From Frankineae bacterium MT45 (GTDB lineage Bacteria; Actinomycetota; Actinomycetes; Mycobacteriales; Jatrophihabitantaceae): 64,000 bases of DNA. A program made the position numbers and the translations under genes. The stretch is from assembly GCA_900100325.1 (NCBI GenBank), contig LT629697.1, positions 310,001-374,000 of the forward strand. Direction: 5' to 3'. Shown here one piece after another: positions 9,462 through 18,855 of this stretch (positions within the stretch are counted from its first letter, which is position 1; each line of letters begins with the position of its first letter). The notes beneath the pieces were generated by a model, which worked only from the letters and a program-made list of their open reading frames with translations, was not told the origin of the DNA and did no database searches.

Positions 9462-10745
9462 ATGACCACCGCTTTCTCCAAGCGCAGTATCGCCAATCGG
9501 GACCATCGCATTGCCGGACGCAGCGAGCGCAGCGAGACGCCGCCAGTAGACGTCCAGCCGGCGGTAGAGGTCCAGCCACCCGCCGAGGTGCAGCAGTCCG
9601 TCGAGACGCAGCCGCAGGCCGTCTCATCGACCGACCCCGAGATGATCCAGCTCCTCACGCCGGATGGCGACCGAGTCGAGCACCCTGATTTCCCGCTCAG
9701 CGTCACCGACGCCGAGATCGCCGATATGTACCGCGATCTGCTGCTGGTGCGGCGCGTCGACACTGAGGCCATTGCCCTGCAGCGCCAGGGCGAACTCGGG
9801 CTCTGGGCTTCGCTCCTCGGCCAGGAGGGCGCCCAGATCGGTGCCGGTCGCGCACTCCGTACGCAGGACATGGCCTTTCCGACCTACCGCGAGCACGGCG
9901 TCGGCTGGTGCCGGGGCATCGACCCCCTCACCCAGCTCGGACTCTTCCGCGGCACCACAGCCGGCGGCTGGGACCCCACTGAGCACAACTTCGCCCTGTA
10001 CACGATCGTCATCGGCGCCCAGACGCTGCACGCGGCCGGCTACGCGATGGGCGTGCAGCGCGACCGGGCGACAGCCACCGGCGACCTCGACCGCGACACC
10101 GCGGTGCTGGCCTTCTTCGGCGACGGGGCCAGCTCCCAGGGCTCGGTGAATGAGTCCTTCATCTGGGCCGCCGCGCAGAACCTGCCGGTCGTCTACTTCT
10201 GCCAGAACAACCAGTGGGCCATCTCGGCTCCGGTGAACACGCAGACCTCCTACCCGCTGTACCGGCGGGCCGCCGGTTTCGGCTTCCCGGGCGTCCGCGT
10301 GGACGGAAACGACGTGCTGGCCAGCCTCGCGGTTACCCGCCACGCGCTGGACCGGGCCCGCAGCGGTGCCGGGCCGATGCTCATCGAGGCCTTCACCTAC
10401 CGGATGAACCCGCACACCACCTCCGACGACCCGGGCCGCTACCGGGAGAGCGCCGAGGTTGAGATGTGGCGGCAGCGTGACCCGATCACCCGCGTCCGCG
10501 CCTACCTGACCCGCCACGCCGGCTACGGCGACGACTTCTTCGCCGACATCGACGACCAGGCCCAGCAGCTCGCCGAGCGGCTGCGGGCCGGTTGCCGCGA
10601 ACTCCCCGAGCCCGCGCCGCTGTCCATGTTCGACCACGTCTACTGCGAGCTCACCGACGAACTGCGCGAGCAGCGGGCCCAGCTCGGCGAGTTCCTCGAC
10701 TCGCTCAGCGACTCCGAGGCCGGCTCGCACGGCGGTGCCGCGTGA
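9462..10745 (+). CDS. bkdA: 2-oxo acid dehydrogenase E1 component, alpha subunit
   Basis: This is the thiamine-diphosphate-binding E1 alpha subunit of a branched-chain 2-oxo acid or pyruvate dehydrogenase complex. The ThDP motif GDGASSQG followed by NNQW about 28 residues later is intact, and the phosphorylation-loop-like YRMNPHTTSDDP is present. ATG 9462 follows AGGGAG at 11 nt. The first 50 or so residues form an extension with imperfect VQP/VQ repeats that is not part of the usual fold. The gene heads a three-gene operon; its stop overlaps the E1 beta start as GTGA. Substrate preference (branched-chain or pyruvate) is inferred from the separate alpha and beta genes and from actinobacterial relatives. 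The 256-bp gap before it holds no gene I can support. Confidence 0.88.
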   Translation: MTTAFSKRSIANRDHRIAGRSERSETPPVDVQPAVEVQPPAEVQQSVETQPQAVSSTDPEMIQLLTPDGDRVEHPDFPLSVTDAEIADMYRDLLLVRRVDTEAIALQRQGELGLWASLLGQEGAQIGAGRALRTQDMAFPTYREHGVGWCRGIDPLTQLGLFRGTTAGGWDPTEHNFALYTIVIGAQTLHAAGYAMGVQRDRATATGDLDRDTAVLAFFGDGASSQGSVNESFIWAAAQNLPVVYFCQNNQWAISAPVNTQTSYPLYRRAAGFGFPGVRVDGNDVLASLAVTRHALDRARSGAGPMLIEAFTYRMNPHTTSDDPGRYRESAEVEMWRQRDPITRVRAYLTRHAGYGDDFFADIDDQAQQLAERLRAGCRELPEPAPLSMFDHVYCELTDELREQRAQLGEFLDSLSDSEAGSHGGAA

Positions 10746-11761
10746 CCGCCACCATCAGCACCCCGACGGAGGCGGTCACCGATCCCGTCCCGACCGGCAC
10801 CCTGACCCTGGCCAAGGCGCTCAACGCTGGCCTGCACCGGGCTATGGCCGCCGACGAGAAGGTGCTGATGATGGGGGAGGACGTCGGCAAGCTCGGCGGC
10901 GTCTTCCGGATCACTGACGGCCTGCAGAGCGAGTTCGGCTCCGAGCGCGTCTTCGACACCCCGCTGGCCGAGGGCGGCATCATCGGGACCGCGGTCGGCC
11001 TGGCCATGCGCGGCTACCGCCCGGTCTGCGAGATCCAGTTCGACGGGTTCGTCTACCCGGCCTTCGACCAGATCGTCAGCCAGGTCGCGAAGATGCACGC
11101 GCGCTCCTCCGGGATGGTCAAGGTTCCACTGACGATCCGCATCCCCTTCGGTGGTGGCATCGGTGCCGTCGAGCACCACTCCGAATCCCCGGAGGCGTAC
11201 TTCGCGCACACAGCCGGGCTGAAGGTGGTCGCCTGCTCCAACCCGTCGGACGCGTACTGGATGCTGCAGCAGTCGATCGCCAGCGATGACCCGGTGGTCT
11301 TCCTGGAGCCCAAGCGTCGCTACTGGAGCAAGGGATCAGTGGCCGCCACCGCCCCGCAGCTACACCAGGCCCGGGTCGTCCGCCCAGGGAGTGACCTGAC
11401 GCTGGTCGCCTACGGGCCGATGATCGACACCGCGCTGCAGTGCGCCGAGGTCGCCGCCAGCGAAGGTCATGACCTCGAGGTGATCGATCTGCGCAGCATC
11501 TCGCCGCTGGACACCGCCACCCTGGTCGAGTCGGTGCGGCGGACCGGGCGGATGGTCGTCGTCCACGAGGCCAGTTCCAGCTTCGGTGTGGGGTCGGAGG
11601 TCGCGGCCCGGGTGCAGGAGCGGGCGTTCTACTCGCTGGCCGCGCCGATCCTGCGCGTCACCGGCTTCGATACGCCCTATCCGACGAGCCGCCTGGAGGA
11701 GGAGTGGCTTCCCAATGTGGACCGCCTCCTCGACGCCGTCGACCGATCCTTGGAGTACTGA
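10742..11761 (+). CDS. bkdB: 2-oxo acid dehydrogenase E1 component, beta subunit
   Basis: This 339-residue E1 beta subunit pairs with the preceding E1 alpha to decarboxylate a 2-oxo acid. The typical opening LTLAKALNAGLHRAMAADEK and the segment MGEDVGKLGGVFRIT are followed by the transketolase C-terminal domain (EVIDLRSISPLD). The GTG start at 10742 lies inside the stop of the alpha gene, which indicates translational coupling. A longer reading that begins inside the alpha gene was dismissed because it only repeats alpha sequence in another frame. The E2 gene follows after 3 nt. Confidence 0.9.
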   Translation: MTATISTPTEAVTDPVPTGTLTLAKALNAGLHRAMAADEKVLMMGEDVGKLGGVFRITDGLQSEFGSERVFDTPLAEGGIIGTAVGLAMRGYRPVCEIQFDGFVYPAFDQIVSQVAKMHARSSGMVKVPLTIRIPFGGGIGAVEHHSESPEAYFAHTAGLKVVACSNPSDAYWMLQQSIASDDPVVFLEPKRRYWSKGSVAATAPQLHQARVVRPGSDLTLVAYGPMIDTALQCAEVAASEGHDLEVIDLRSISPLDTATLVESVRRTGRMVVVHEASSSFGVGSEVAARVQERAFYSLAAPILRVTGFDTPYPTSRLEEEWLPNVDRLLDAVDRSLEY

Positions 11762-11764
11762 GAC

Positions 11765-13180
11765 ATGTTGGAGACCCAGCAGATCAAGCAGTTCCTGATG
11801 CCCGACGTCGGCGAGGGGCTCACCGAGGCCGAGATCATCAGCTGGTCCGTGCAGCCCGGGGACACCGTCGAGGTAAACCAGGTGATCGTCGAGGTAGAGA
11901 CGGCCAAGGCCGCGGTTGAGCTGCCGTCGCCGTACGCCGGTGTGGTCGCCGAGCTGCACGCCGCGGCCGGCGAGACCGTCGATGTCGGGCGGCCGATCAT
12001 CTCGATCGCCATCGCCGGAACGGCCGATACGTCAGCCGGGCCGGCGGAGACTTCCACTGGTGCTGCGCCCGCGGCCGCCCCGGCGCCAGGTTCGGGTTCG
12101 GAGCGGGTCGAGCGGCAGCCGGTGCTGGTCGGCTACGGCCCGCGGACGGACGCCACCCCAGGTCGGCGCCGCCGGGGACCGGTCACCTCGCATCCAGCTC
12201 CCAACGGAACGCCAGAAGCGACCGCCGCCTCCGCCCCGACCCCGGCCGCTGCGCCGCCGCCGGCCCCGGCCTCCGCGCCATCGCCTGCCCCGGCGCAGGC
12301 CGTCCTCTCGACACCACCGGTGCGCAAACTCGCCAAGTCACTCGGTGTGGATATTCGCGAGGTCCCTCCGACCGGCCCGCACGGCACCGTCTGCCGGGCC
12401 GACGTGGAGCAGGCGGCACGACACAATGGCGCCGACGCGCTCACGACCCAGGCCCAGTCAGCGCCCGGGGATGCGCGCGATACCCGCATCCCGATCCGCG
12501 GCGTCCGCAAGCACACGGCGGCCGCGATGGTGAGTTCGGCCTTCACCGCGCCGCACGTCACCGAGTTCATCTCGGTCGACGTCAGCGCGATGATGAGCCT
12601 GCGGGACGAGGTCGCCGCCCGTCGCGAGTTCGCCGGAGTCAAGCTGAGCCCGCTGGTCTTCGTGGCCCGCGCGGTGCTGCGGGCGGCCGCCCGCACCCCG
12701 GAGATCAACTCCAGTTGGGATGAGGCGGCGCAGGAGATCGTGCTGCACGGCGACGTCAACCTCGGTATCGCCGCGGCCACCGAACGCGGTCTGATCGTGC
12801 CGAACATAAAGCAGGCTCAGACCCTTAGCCTGCGCGAATTGGCGCTGGCCATCGACGACCTCACCGGGGTCGCGCGGGCCGGGCGCACCACGCCGGCCGC
12901 GATGACCGGCGGGACGCTCACGATCACCAACATCGGCCCGCTCGGGGTCGACACCGGAACGCCGATCCTCAATCCCGGGGAGGCGGCCATCGTGGCCCTC
13001 GGCTCGATCGCCCGCCGGCCGTGGGTCGTCGGAACCGGCGACTCGGAGCGCATCGAACCGCGCTGGGTCGCTCAGTTGGCCGTCTCCTTTGACCATCGGT
13101 TGGTTGACGGCGAGCAGGGTGCCCATTTCCTCGTCGATGTGGCGGATGTGCTTCGTAGTCCCGGTTTGGCGCAACTCTGA
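11765..13180 (+). CDS. bkdC: dihydrolipoamide acyltransferase (E2)
   Basis: This 471-residue E2 core has one lipoyl domain (about residues 8-85, lipoyl lysine K48 in VETAKAAVELP), an Ala/Pro-rich linker, a peripheral-subunit-binding domain (about 178-215, VRKLAKSLGVDI) and a C-terminal acyltransferase domain with the catalytic HRLVDG (H444, D448). It transfers the acyl group to CoA. The ATG is 3 nt after the E1 beta stop, so it closes the operon. No E3 (lipoamide dehydrogenase) gene lies in the window, so the complex must use one encoded elsewhere. Confidence 0.9.
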   Translation: MLETQQIKQFLMPDVGEGLTEAEIISWSVQPGDTVEVNQVIVEVETAKAAVELPSPYAGVVAELHAAAGETVDVGRPIISIAIAGTADTSAGPAETSTGAAPAAAPAPGSGSERVERQPVLVGYGPRTDATPGRRRRGPVTSHPAPNGTPEATAASAPTPAAAPPPAPASAPSPAPAQAVLSTPPVRKLAKSLGVDIREVPPTGPHGTVCRADVEQAARHNGADALTTQAQSAPGDARDTRIPIRGVRKHTAAAMVSSAFTAPHVTEFISVDVSAMMSLRDEVAARREFAGVKLSPLVFVARAVLRAAARTPEINSSWDEAAQEIVLHGDVNLGIAAATERGLIVPNIKQAQTLSLRELALAIDDLTGVARAGRTTPAAMTGGTLTITNIGPLGVDTGTPILNPGEAAIVALGSIARRPWVVGTGDSERIEPRWVAQLAVSFDHRLVDGEQGAHFLVDVADVLRSPGLAQL

Positions 13181-13202
13181 ATCCTCGCTGCCGATCAAGA
13201 TG

Positions 13203-13283
13203 AATGGCAGCGTCGACGGAGCAGGGCCTATTCGGAACCTGGACCGACCAGTCAGCCCACAAGGCCGACTCGACGCTGCCATT
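13203..13283. terminator. inverted repeat downstream of the E2 gene
   Basis: AATGGCAGCGTCGA at 13203-13216 is perfectly complementary to 13270-13283. The 14-bp stem encloses a 53-nt loop, 22 nt after the E2 stop. It may be a terminator or a mobile palindrome remnant; there is no T-tract. Confidence 0.4.
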
Positions 13284-13289
13284 TGCATG

Positions 13290-13533
13290 TCCGGGGTCGA
13301 CCATCACTTTGTTAAGGAAATCCCAAGTGAGACCAGTGTGAAGTGGATCAAAGACGGCTAGACACGTTAACGAATCTGTGTCATATTTGTCAGGCAGTCA
13401 AACAAAATAATTGCAGTTGCAACAATGAAGCCGTCGAAGATCGTTAGTTCTGATCGTTGACCTGAACTCGGTTAGTGCGCCACCGCCAGCGTGAATTGCT
13501 CGCGCAGAGTCGGGATGCACTTGAGGTTGGACG
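13290..13533. other. AT-richer non-coding stretch
   Basis: This stretch is clearly less GC-rich than the rest of the window (for example runs around 13310-13420) and contains no ORF with coding character. It could hold promoters on either strand. Nothing more can be supported. Confidence 0.4.
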
Positions 13534-13920
13534 TCATCGGGTACTTTCCCGGACGCGCTTCCGCTTGCTCTTCCACCGCAGGAATTCAAGTCCTTCGGCG
13601 GTCACAAACTCGTGATCGCAAGCTTCGCTTGCCGTCACGCTATAGGCCAATGCGGCTAACTTCCGAAAGCCGCATCGGAGATCTGGCGTTGTATCCCCCC
13701 AGCACAATGTCAGGTCGTCGTCCCGCGCCAGTTCTCCCCTGTACTTGCGCGAGGCGAACGCTGTAGGCCGTTCCCCCAGACGGCCTTGGCAGATGCTCAA
13801 CCCGACGCAAACCGTGGTTCGCCCCCCGACGTCCCACGGCCTGAGTCGGTCTCCGGCCCTCGTCACCCCTGTGACGGGGGCCGGACCCATCTCCGGGCTA
13901 AATCGGCAGCGCCCAACCAC
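13534..13920 (-). CDS. doubtful hypothetical protein, possibly a gene remnant
   Basis: This is a 128-residue reading frame of unknown function in a stretch with less extreme third-position GC than its neighbours. The last 70 residues look protein-like (a mixed segment with GDTTPD and a basic tail KSKRKRVRE), while the first 45 look like translated non-coding DNA. A true start may lie further in. No domain is recognised. It may be a decayed or recently acquired gene. Confidence 0.25.
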   Translation of the reverse strand: MVGRCRFSPEMGPAPVTGVTRAGDRLRPWDVGGRTTVCVGLSICQGRLGERPTAFASRKYRGELARDDDLTLCWGDTTPDLRCGFRKLAALAYSVTASEACDHEFVTAEGLEFLRWKSKRKRVRESTR

Positions 13921-13943
13921 TCTGCCTCGCCCGCCTTGTCCTT

Positions 13944-13979
13944 CGAAGGCCCGATCTCGGCACCGGAACCGGGCCTTCG
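13944..13979. terminator. hairpin before the thioredoxin-NHL gene
   Basis: CGAAGGCCCG (13944-13953) pairs perfectly with CGGGCCTTCG (13970-13979) across a 16-nt loop. It lies 80 nt before the next start, either as an upstream terminator or as a leader structure. Confidence 0.4.
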
Positions 13980-14059
13980 GCGGACAAAGCGGTGAGGTTG
14001 GCCAGTTGGGGGCCAGCCGGTCCAGCGAGGCCGGTTAGCTGACTAGCATGGGAGGGGCC

Positions 14060-15904
14060 ATGCAGCGATTCCGTGTTCGAGCCCCTGAACTGCGCACCGA
14101 CGGCGACTGGATCAACACCGACGCGCCGCTCACCCTGGCCGCGCTCCGCGGGAGGGTGGTGCTCCTGGACTTCTGGACCTCCGGCTGTATCAACTGCCTG
14201 CACGTCCTGGACGAGCTACGCCCGCTGGAGGCCAAGCACGGCGAGAACCTCGTGGTCATCGGGGTGCACTCACCGAAGTTCGCCCACGAGTCGACGCGAG
14301 CCAGCGTCGCCGCCGCCACCGCGCGGTACGGCATCCACCACCCCGTGCTCAGCGACCCGGCCCTGACCCTCTGGAAGCAGTACGCGGTGCGCGCCTGGCC
14401 CACGCTGGTCCTCATCGATCAGCAGGGTTACGTGATGGCGCAGGCGGCCGGCGAGGGTCAGGTGAGCTCGCTGGAGATGGTGATCGACGAACTGCTTACC
14501 TCGACCACCGACCCGACTCCGCTCACCCCGTTGCCGTCCAGATCAGACGAGACACCCACCGGCCCGCTCTTCTTCCCGGCCAAGGTGATCGAACTCCCGG
14601 CCGGGCGCAACGGTCGGGACGAGCCGTCGCTGCTCGTCGCCAACACCGGCGGCCACTCGCTCGTCGAGTTCGCCCCCGACGCCGAGACGGTGCTGCGCCG
14701 CATCGGCTCGGGGGAGCGCGGACGGGTCGACGCCCCGGCTCCGCAGGCCCGCTTCGCCGAACCGAACGGGCTCTGCCTGCTGCCCGCTGACCTTGATCTT
14801 GGCTACGACGTCGTGGTGGCCGACACGGTCAATCACATGCTGCGCGGGGTCCGACTGAGCGATGGCGCCGTCGTACAGACGATCGACCTGCCGGCCCAGC
14901 TGGCTGGTGCCACCACCATCACCGGACCGGTGCCGGAGGTGCTCTCCCCATGGGACGTCGTCTGGTGGCCCGCGCTCGGGCAGCTGGTTGTCGCCGCCGC
15001 CGGCGTCCATCTGCTGCTCGCCGTCGACCTCGACGCCGGGACCAGCAAGGTGCTGGCCGGAACCACCGTCGAGGGACTCGGCGACGGGGACGCGCGCCAC
15101 GGCTGGCTGGCCCAGCCCTCCGGGTTCGCGGTGCAGGGAGAGCGGCTCTGGTTCGTCGACGCCGAGACCTCCGCACTGCGCTACCTCGAGCTAACCGAGG
15201 GCGCGGAGCCGCAGCTGCACACCGTGGTCGGTGAGGGGCTCTTCGACTTCGGCCACGTCGACGGGCCGGCGGCGAAGGCCCGCCTCCAGCACCCGCTCGG
15301 GGTGGAGCTGCTGCCCGATGGGTCACTGGCCATCGCGGACACCTACAACTCGAGTCTGCGGCGCTACGACCCGCGCCGCGATACCGTCTCGACGATCACC
15401 CGCGACCTGGACGAGCCGGTCGGGGTGCTCCTCCTCGGAGACGACCTGCTGGTGGTCGAGTCAGCCGCGCACCGCCTCACCCGGGTTTCCGTCGGGTCGA
15501 GCCTGCCCGGCGCGGACGAACTGGTCAGCGGCGAGGCGCTGCAGACCAAGCGCCCGCCGACCCCGCTGCGTGATGGTGAGGTTGACCTGCGCATCGTCTT
15601 CCAGGCTCCGGCCGGCCGGAAGCTGGACGATCGGGATGGGCCGGCGACCCGGCTCTCGGTGAGTTCCTCGCCACCGGAGCTACTCCTCGACGGTGGGGGT
15701 GACGGCAGCGACCTGTCGCGCACCCTGCGGTTGAGTTCGTCGATCGCCGAGGGCGTGCTGCACATCAGTGCGCAGGCGGCGTCCTGTGATGATGATCCGG
15801 CGATCGAGTACCCGGCCTGCCACCTGGCCCGGCAGGACTGGGGCGTGCCAGTGCGGATAAGCGCGGACGCCCCGGCCGAGCTGGAGCTGATTCTCTTCGG
15901 CTGA
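14060..15904 (+). CDS. thioredoxin-like / NHL-repeat protein (NHLRC2-like)
   Basis: The N-terminal thioredoxin-like domain (residues about 1-150) has the redox motif CINC (C43 and C46 from this start). It is followed by a six-bladed NHL-type propeller (about 170-490) with repeated AEPNGLCLL- and LQHPLGVELL-type blades and a C-terminal beta domain. This matches the NHLRC2 architecture. The substrate is unknown; a cytosolic redox role is likely because no signal peptide is seen. I use ATG 14060 because GGAGG lies 4 nt upstream. ATG 14048, in frame, has no ribosome binding site. Confidence 0.8.
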   Translation: MQRFRVRAPELRTDGDWINTDAPLTLAALRGRVVLLDFWTSGCINCLHVLDELRPLEAKHGENLVVIGVHSPKFAHESTRASVAAATARYGIHHPVLSDPALTLWKQYAVRAWPTLVLIDQQGYVMAQAAGEGQVSSLEMVIDELLTSTTDPTPLTPLPSRSDETPTGPLFFPAKVIELPAGRNGRDEPSLLVANTGGHSLVEFAPDAETVLRRIGSGERGRVDAPAPQARFAEPNGLCLLPADLDLGYDVVVADTVNHMLRGVRLSDGAVVQTIDLPAQLAGATTITGPVPEVLSPWDVVWWPALGQLVVAAAGVHLLLAVDLDAGTSKVLAGTTVEGLGDGDARHGWLAQPSGFAVQGERLWFVDAETSALRYLELTEGAEPQLHTVVGEGLFDFGHVDGPAAKARLQHPLGVELLPDGSLAIADTYNSSLRRYDPRRDTVSTITRDLDEPVGVLLLGDDLLVVESAAHRLTRVSVGSSLPGADELVSGEALQTKRPPTPLRDGEVDLRIVFQAPAGRKLDDRDGPATRLSVSSSPPELLLDGGGDGSDLSRTLRLSSSIAEGVLHISAQAASCDDDPAIEYPACHLARQDWGVPVRISADAPAELELILFG

Positions 15905-15948
15905 GCGCGCACCAGCGTGGCCAGAGCTGACCGGGCCGAGCCAGCCGG

Positions 15949-16782
15949 CTACTCCAGGAGTGCCGCCTCCAACGCGGCCTGGTCGACCTCGCTCCAACCG
16001 TGGGTGGCCAGCCACCCCGCAGCCCCGCCCATCTCCTGGTCGAGGCGCAGCAGCAGGGACTCCATCGTCTCGGCCCGCGGCCGGTGCTTGTCGATCTCAC
16101 CGTCGGCGACATCGCGGACGTAGGTCGGGGAGGCACCCAGCCGGGCGAAGATCAGTTCGATGCGGTCGGCCGTCAGGGCGAAGTCAGCGACGATCTGCTC
16201 CGGCCGCACGCCGAGCGCGGCCAGCGTCATCGCGACCACGACCCCGGTCCGGTCCTTGCCGGCCGCGCAGTGGACGATGACCGCTCCGTCGGTGCGGGCG
16301 ATGAGCCGCAGCGACGCGACGATGGAGTCGGGGCGGTCGAGGAGGTAGCGCCAGTAGACATCCACCGCCCCGCGGTTGGCGTAGTCGTGCTTGCTGTCGC
16401 GGATCTGCCAGGGCAGCAGCATCGGATCAGGCGCGGTGAGGGCCGCCTCCACCGGATCGATCTCGTCCGCCTCGTCCTCGGCGGCCGCGGCGTCGGTGTT
16501 CTGACCGGCCTCGCTGAAGAGCGAGTTGTGCTCGATCAGCACCCCGGGCTCACGGTTCATCGGACCGGGCCCCTCGGCACTCACCTCGTGGCCGGTGCGC
16601 AGGTCCGAGACCGCGCGCACCCCCAACTCGTCGACGAGCAGCCGCAGATCCTTCGGCGAGAGGTCCTGGAGGTTGTCGGAGCGGATGAGCCGGCCGGAGC
16701 GCACCTGGCGGCCGTCAGCGGTGGTCATCCCACCGACGTCACGGACGTTGACCGCGCCATCGAGGTCGATCCATTGCGGCAC
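15949..16782 (-). CDS. tyrosine-protein phosphatase (PtpB-like, DSP family)
   Basis: This 277-residue protein starts with the typical NVRDVGG segment and RSGRLIRSDNL. It carries the active-site loop HCAAGKDRTG with catalytic Cys172 and Arg178 (C-x5-R), as in actinobacterial PtpB-type tyrosine/dual-specificity or lipid phosphatases. An acidic insertion (about residues 97-113) is not part of the core. The gene is convergent with the thioredoxin-NHL gene. The perfect hairpin at 16808-16853 falls in its 5' flank. Confidence 0.85.
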   Translation of the reverse strand: MPQWIDLDGAVNVRDVGGMTTADGRQVRSGRLIRSDNLQDLSPKDLRLLVDELGVRAVSDLRTGHEVSAEGPGPMNREPGVLIEHNSLFSEAGQNTDAAAAEDEADEIDPVEAALTAPDPMLLPWQIRDSKHDYANRGAVDVYWRYLLDRPDSIVASLRLIARTDGAVIVHCAAGKDRTGVVVAMTLAALGVRPEQIVADFALTADRIELIFARLGASPTYVRDVADGEIDKHRPRAETMESLLLRLDQEMGGAAGWLATHGWSEVDQAALEAALLE

Positions 16783-16807
16783 TGAGCATCCCCCTAGATT
16801 TCCGCTC

Positions 16808-16853
16808 GGTTTTGGCAGTTCTGCACGGGATACCGTGCAGAACTGCCAAAACC
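16808..16853. repeat. perfect 21-bp-arm palindrome, copy 2 of the TTTTGGCA repeat
   Basis: Arms 16808-16828 and 16833-16853 are perfectly complementary with a 4-nt loop (GATA). The inner 42 bp match the element at 1897-1938 in length and at 31 of 42 positions. Here it stands between two minus-strand genes. It may terminate the acyl-CoA dehydrogenase transcript together with the next hairpin, or it may be a dispersed repeat. Confidence 0.7.
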
Positions 16854-16873
16854 AGGTCAGCTACGAATCTAGG

Positions 16874-16938
16874 CGAACAGCAGAACGGGCGCCCACCCGG
16901 GACCATGGTCCCAAGGTCAGCGCCCGTTCTGCTGTTCG
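16874..16938 (-). terminator. hairpin terminator after the acyl-CoA dehydrogenase gene
   Basis: Perfect 19-bp arms (16874-16892 and 16920-16938) lie 18 nt beyond the stop of fadE. The loop contains a second palindrome, GGACCATGGTCC-like (16899-16912). There is no T-tract, which is common for actinobacterial terminators. Confidence 0.65.
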
Positions 16939-16955
16939 GCTTAAATTCTGGCCCT

Positions 16956-18788
16956 CTAGAAGGCGTCCTCGGAGAGCTCCATCAGCGAGTTGTCGGTCGA
17001 CTCAGTGATGAGGCGACGGGCCGTCAGCTCCGGCAGCACAGTGGCGCTGAAGAACTGCGACACGGCGTACTTGCCCTCGTAGAAGGCACGGACAGCGGCC
17101 GAGACACCGTTGGCGTCGAGCTTGCTGAGCGCGACCGAGGCCTGGCGCAGCAGCAGGTAACCGACCATGAGGTCACCGGCCGACATCAGCAGGCGGGTGG
17201 TGTTCTGCCCGACCTTGTAGATGTTGCGGATGTCGTCCTGCGCGCTCATCAGCTGCTGGGTCATGAAGCCGACCGACGCACCGAAGTCCTCGAGCGCCTT
17301 CTGCAGCGCTGCGCTCTGCTCCTTAAGACGCCCCTCGTCGGCGATGGAGCCGAGGAACGCGGTGATCTCGCCCGAGAGCGCGCCCAGCGCGGCGCCCTTG
17401 TTACGGATGATCTTGCGGAAGAAGAAGTCCTGGCCCTGGATGGCCGTGGTTCCTTCGTAGAGGGTGTCGATCTTGGCGTCGCGGATGTACTGCTCCAGCG
17501 GGTAGTCCTGCAGGTAGCCGGAGCCACCGAAGGTCTGCAGCGCCTGGGCGAGCTGGTCGTAGGAGCGCTCGGAGCCGACGCCCTTGACGATCGGGAGGAG
17601 CAGGTCGTTGATCGCCTCGTCGAGCGCGGTGTCGGTGCCGTTCTGCTCACCGACCTGGATGCGGTCCTGCGAGGAGGCGGTGTAGAGCACCAGGGAGCGG
17701 AGCCCTTCGGCGTAGGCCTTGTTCAGCATCAGGCTGCGGCGCACGTCCGGGTGGTTGATGATCGTGACGCGCGGGGCCGTCTTGTCGGCGGCCTTGGTGA
17801 GGTCGGCCGACTGGACGCGGGTCTTGGCGTAGGCCAGCGCGTTCAGGTAGCCGGTGGAGAGGGTCGCGATGGCCTTCGTGCCGACCATCATGCGGGCGTT
17901 CTCGATGACCTGGAACATCTGGGCGATGCCGTCGTGGACATCCCCGACCAGGTAGCCGACGGCCGGCTCCTTCTCGCCGAAGCGCAGCTCGCAGGTGGTG
18001 GAGGCCTTGAGGCCCATCTTGTGCTCGACGTTGGTGACGTAGGCACCGTTGCGCTCGCCGAGCTCACCGGTCTCGATGTCGAAGTGGTACTTGGAGACGA
18101 CGAAGAGCGAGAGGCCCTTGGTGCCCGGCCCAGCGCCCTCGGGGCGGGCCAGCACCAGGTGGATGATGTTCTCGGTCATGTCGTGCTCGGCCGAGGTGAT
18201 GAAGCGCTTGACGCCCTCGATGTGCCAGCTGCCGTCAGCCTGCTCGATGGCCTTGGTACGGCCGGCCCCGACGTCGGAGCCCGCGTCGGGCTCGGTGAGG
18301 ACCATCGTGCAGCCCCACTGCTTGTCGACCATCAGCTGGGCGATCTTCTTCTGGGTGTCATTGCCGTTGCGGTAGAGGATTCCGGCGAACGGGGCACCGG
18401 CGGCGTACATGTGCAGCGACGGGTTGGAGCCCAGCACCTGCTCGGCGACGGCCCAGGCGACCGAGTTCGGAACGCGGGTGCCACCGAGCTCAGGGATACA
18501 GCTCAGCCGCCACCACTCGCCGTCCTGCAGCGCCTTGTAGGACTTCTTCAGGGACTCGGGGATCTTGACCGTGTTGGTCTCCGGGTCGAAGACCGGCGGG
18601 TGCAGGTCAGCGTCCGCGAAAGACTCGGCCAGCGGCCCCTCGGCGAGGCGGGCGATCTCGGGCAGAAGGCCGCGAACGGCGTCTTCGTCGATGCCCTCGA
18701 AGACCTTCGGGTCCCAGTTCGCACTGGTACCTAGTACCTCAAAGAGGTTGAACTCGATATCACGGACGTTGCTCTTGTAGTGGCCCAT
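16956..18788 (-). CDS. acyl-CoA dehydrogenase (FadE5-like)
   Basis: This 610-residue flavoprotein dehydrogenase introduces the first double bond in fatty acyl-CoA beta-oxidation. It has the extra N-terminal helical domain (about 1-40, [20 protein letters not shown]), the FAD/substrate core with [13 protein letters not shown], and the C-terminal extension typical of the long FadE5 type. The length is normal for that group. AGGGAGAG precedes the ATG. A possible operator (18856-18871) lies in the 5' flank and two strong hairpins follow the stop. Confidence 0.88.
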   Translation of the reverse strand: MGHYKSNVRDIEFNLFEVLGTSANWDPKVFEGIDEDAVRGLLPEIARLAEGPLAESFADADLHPPVFDPETNTVKIPESLKKSYKALQDGEWWRLSCIPELGGTRVPNSVAWAVAEQVLGSNPSLHMYAAGAPFAGILYRNGNDTQKKIAQLMVDKQWGCTMVLTEPDAGSDVGAGRTKAIEQADGSWHIEGVKRFITSAEHDMTENIIHLVLARPEGAGPGTKGLSLFVVSKYHFDIETGELGERNGAYVTNVEHKMGLKASTTCELRFGEKEPAVGYLVGDVHDGIAQMFQVIENARMMVGTKAIATLSTGYLNALAYAKTRVQSADLTKAADKTAPRVTIINHPDVRRSLMLNKAYAEGLRSLVLYTASSQDRIQVGEQNGTDTALDEAINDLLLPIVKGVGSERSYDQLAQALQTFGGSGYLQDYPLEQYIRDAKIDTLYEGTTAIQGQDFFFRKIIRNKGAALGALSGEITAFLGSIADEGRLKEQSAALQKALEDFGASVGFMTQQLMSAQDDIRNIYKVGQNTTRLLMSAGDLMVGYLLLRQASVALSKLDANGVSAAVRAFYEGKYAVSQFFSATVLPELTARRLITESTDNSLMELSEDAF

Positions 18789-18855
18789 AGCCTCTAGCTC
18801 TCCCTGGATGTATGTGCAGATTCCGTCCAGGAGAGTTACCTGTGACGGTCCTTTA

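Noticed and set aside
13500-13700. Possible structured RNA (tmRNA or similar) in the less GC-rich gap
   Set aside because: No tRNA-like CCA end, no tag-peptide frame and no RNase P or SRP RNA signature could be found by eye.
16812-18734. 640-codon open frame on the plus strand opposite fadE
   Set aside because: It is the complement of a conserved acyl-CoA dehydrogenase gene; long antisense frames are expected in high-GC DNA, and its translation is low complexity (Asp/Val/Leu/Gly-rich) without domains.
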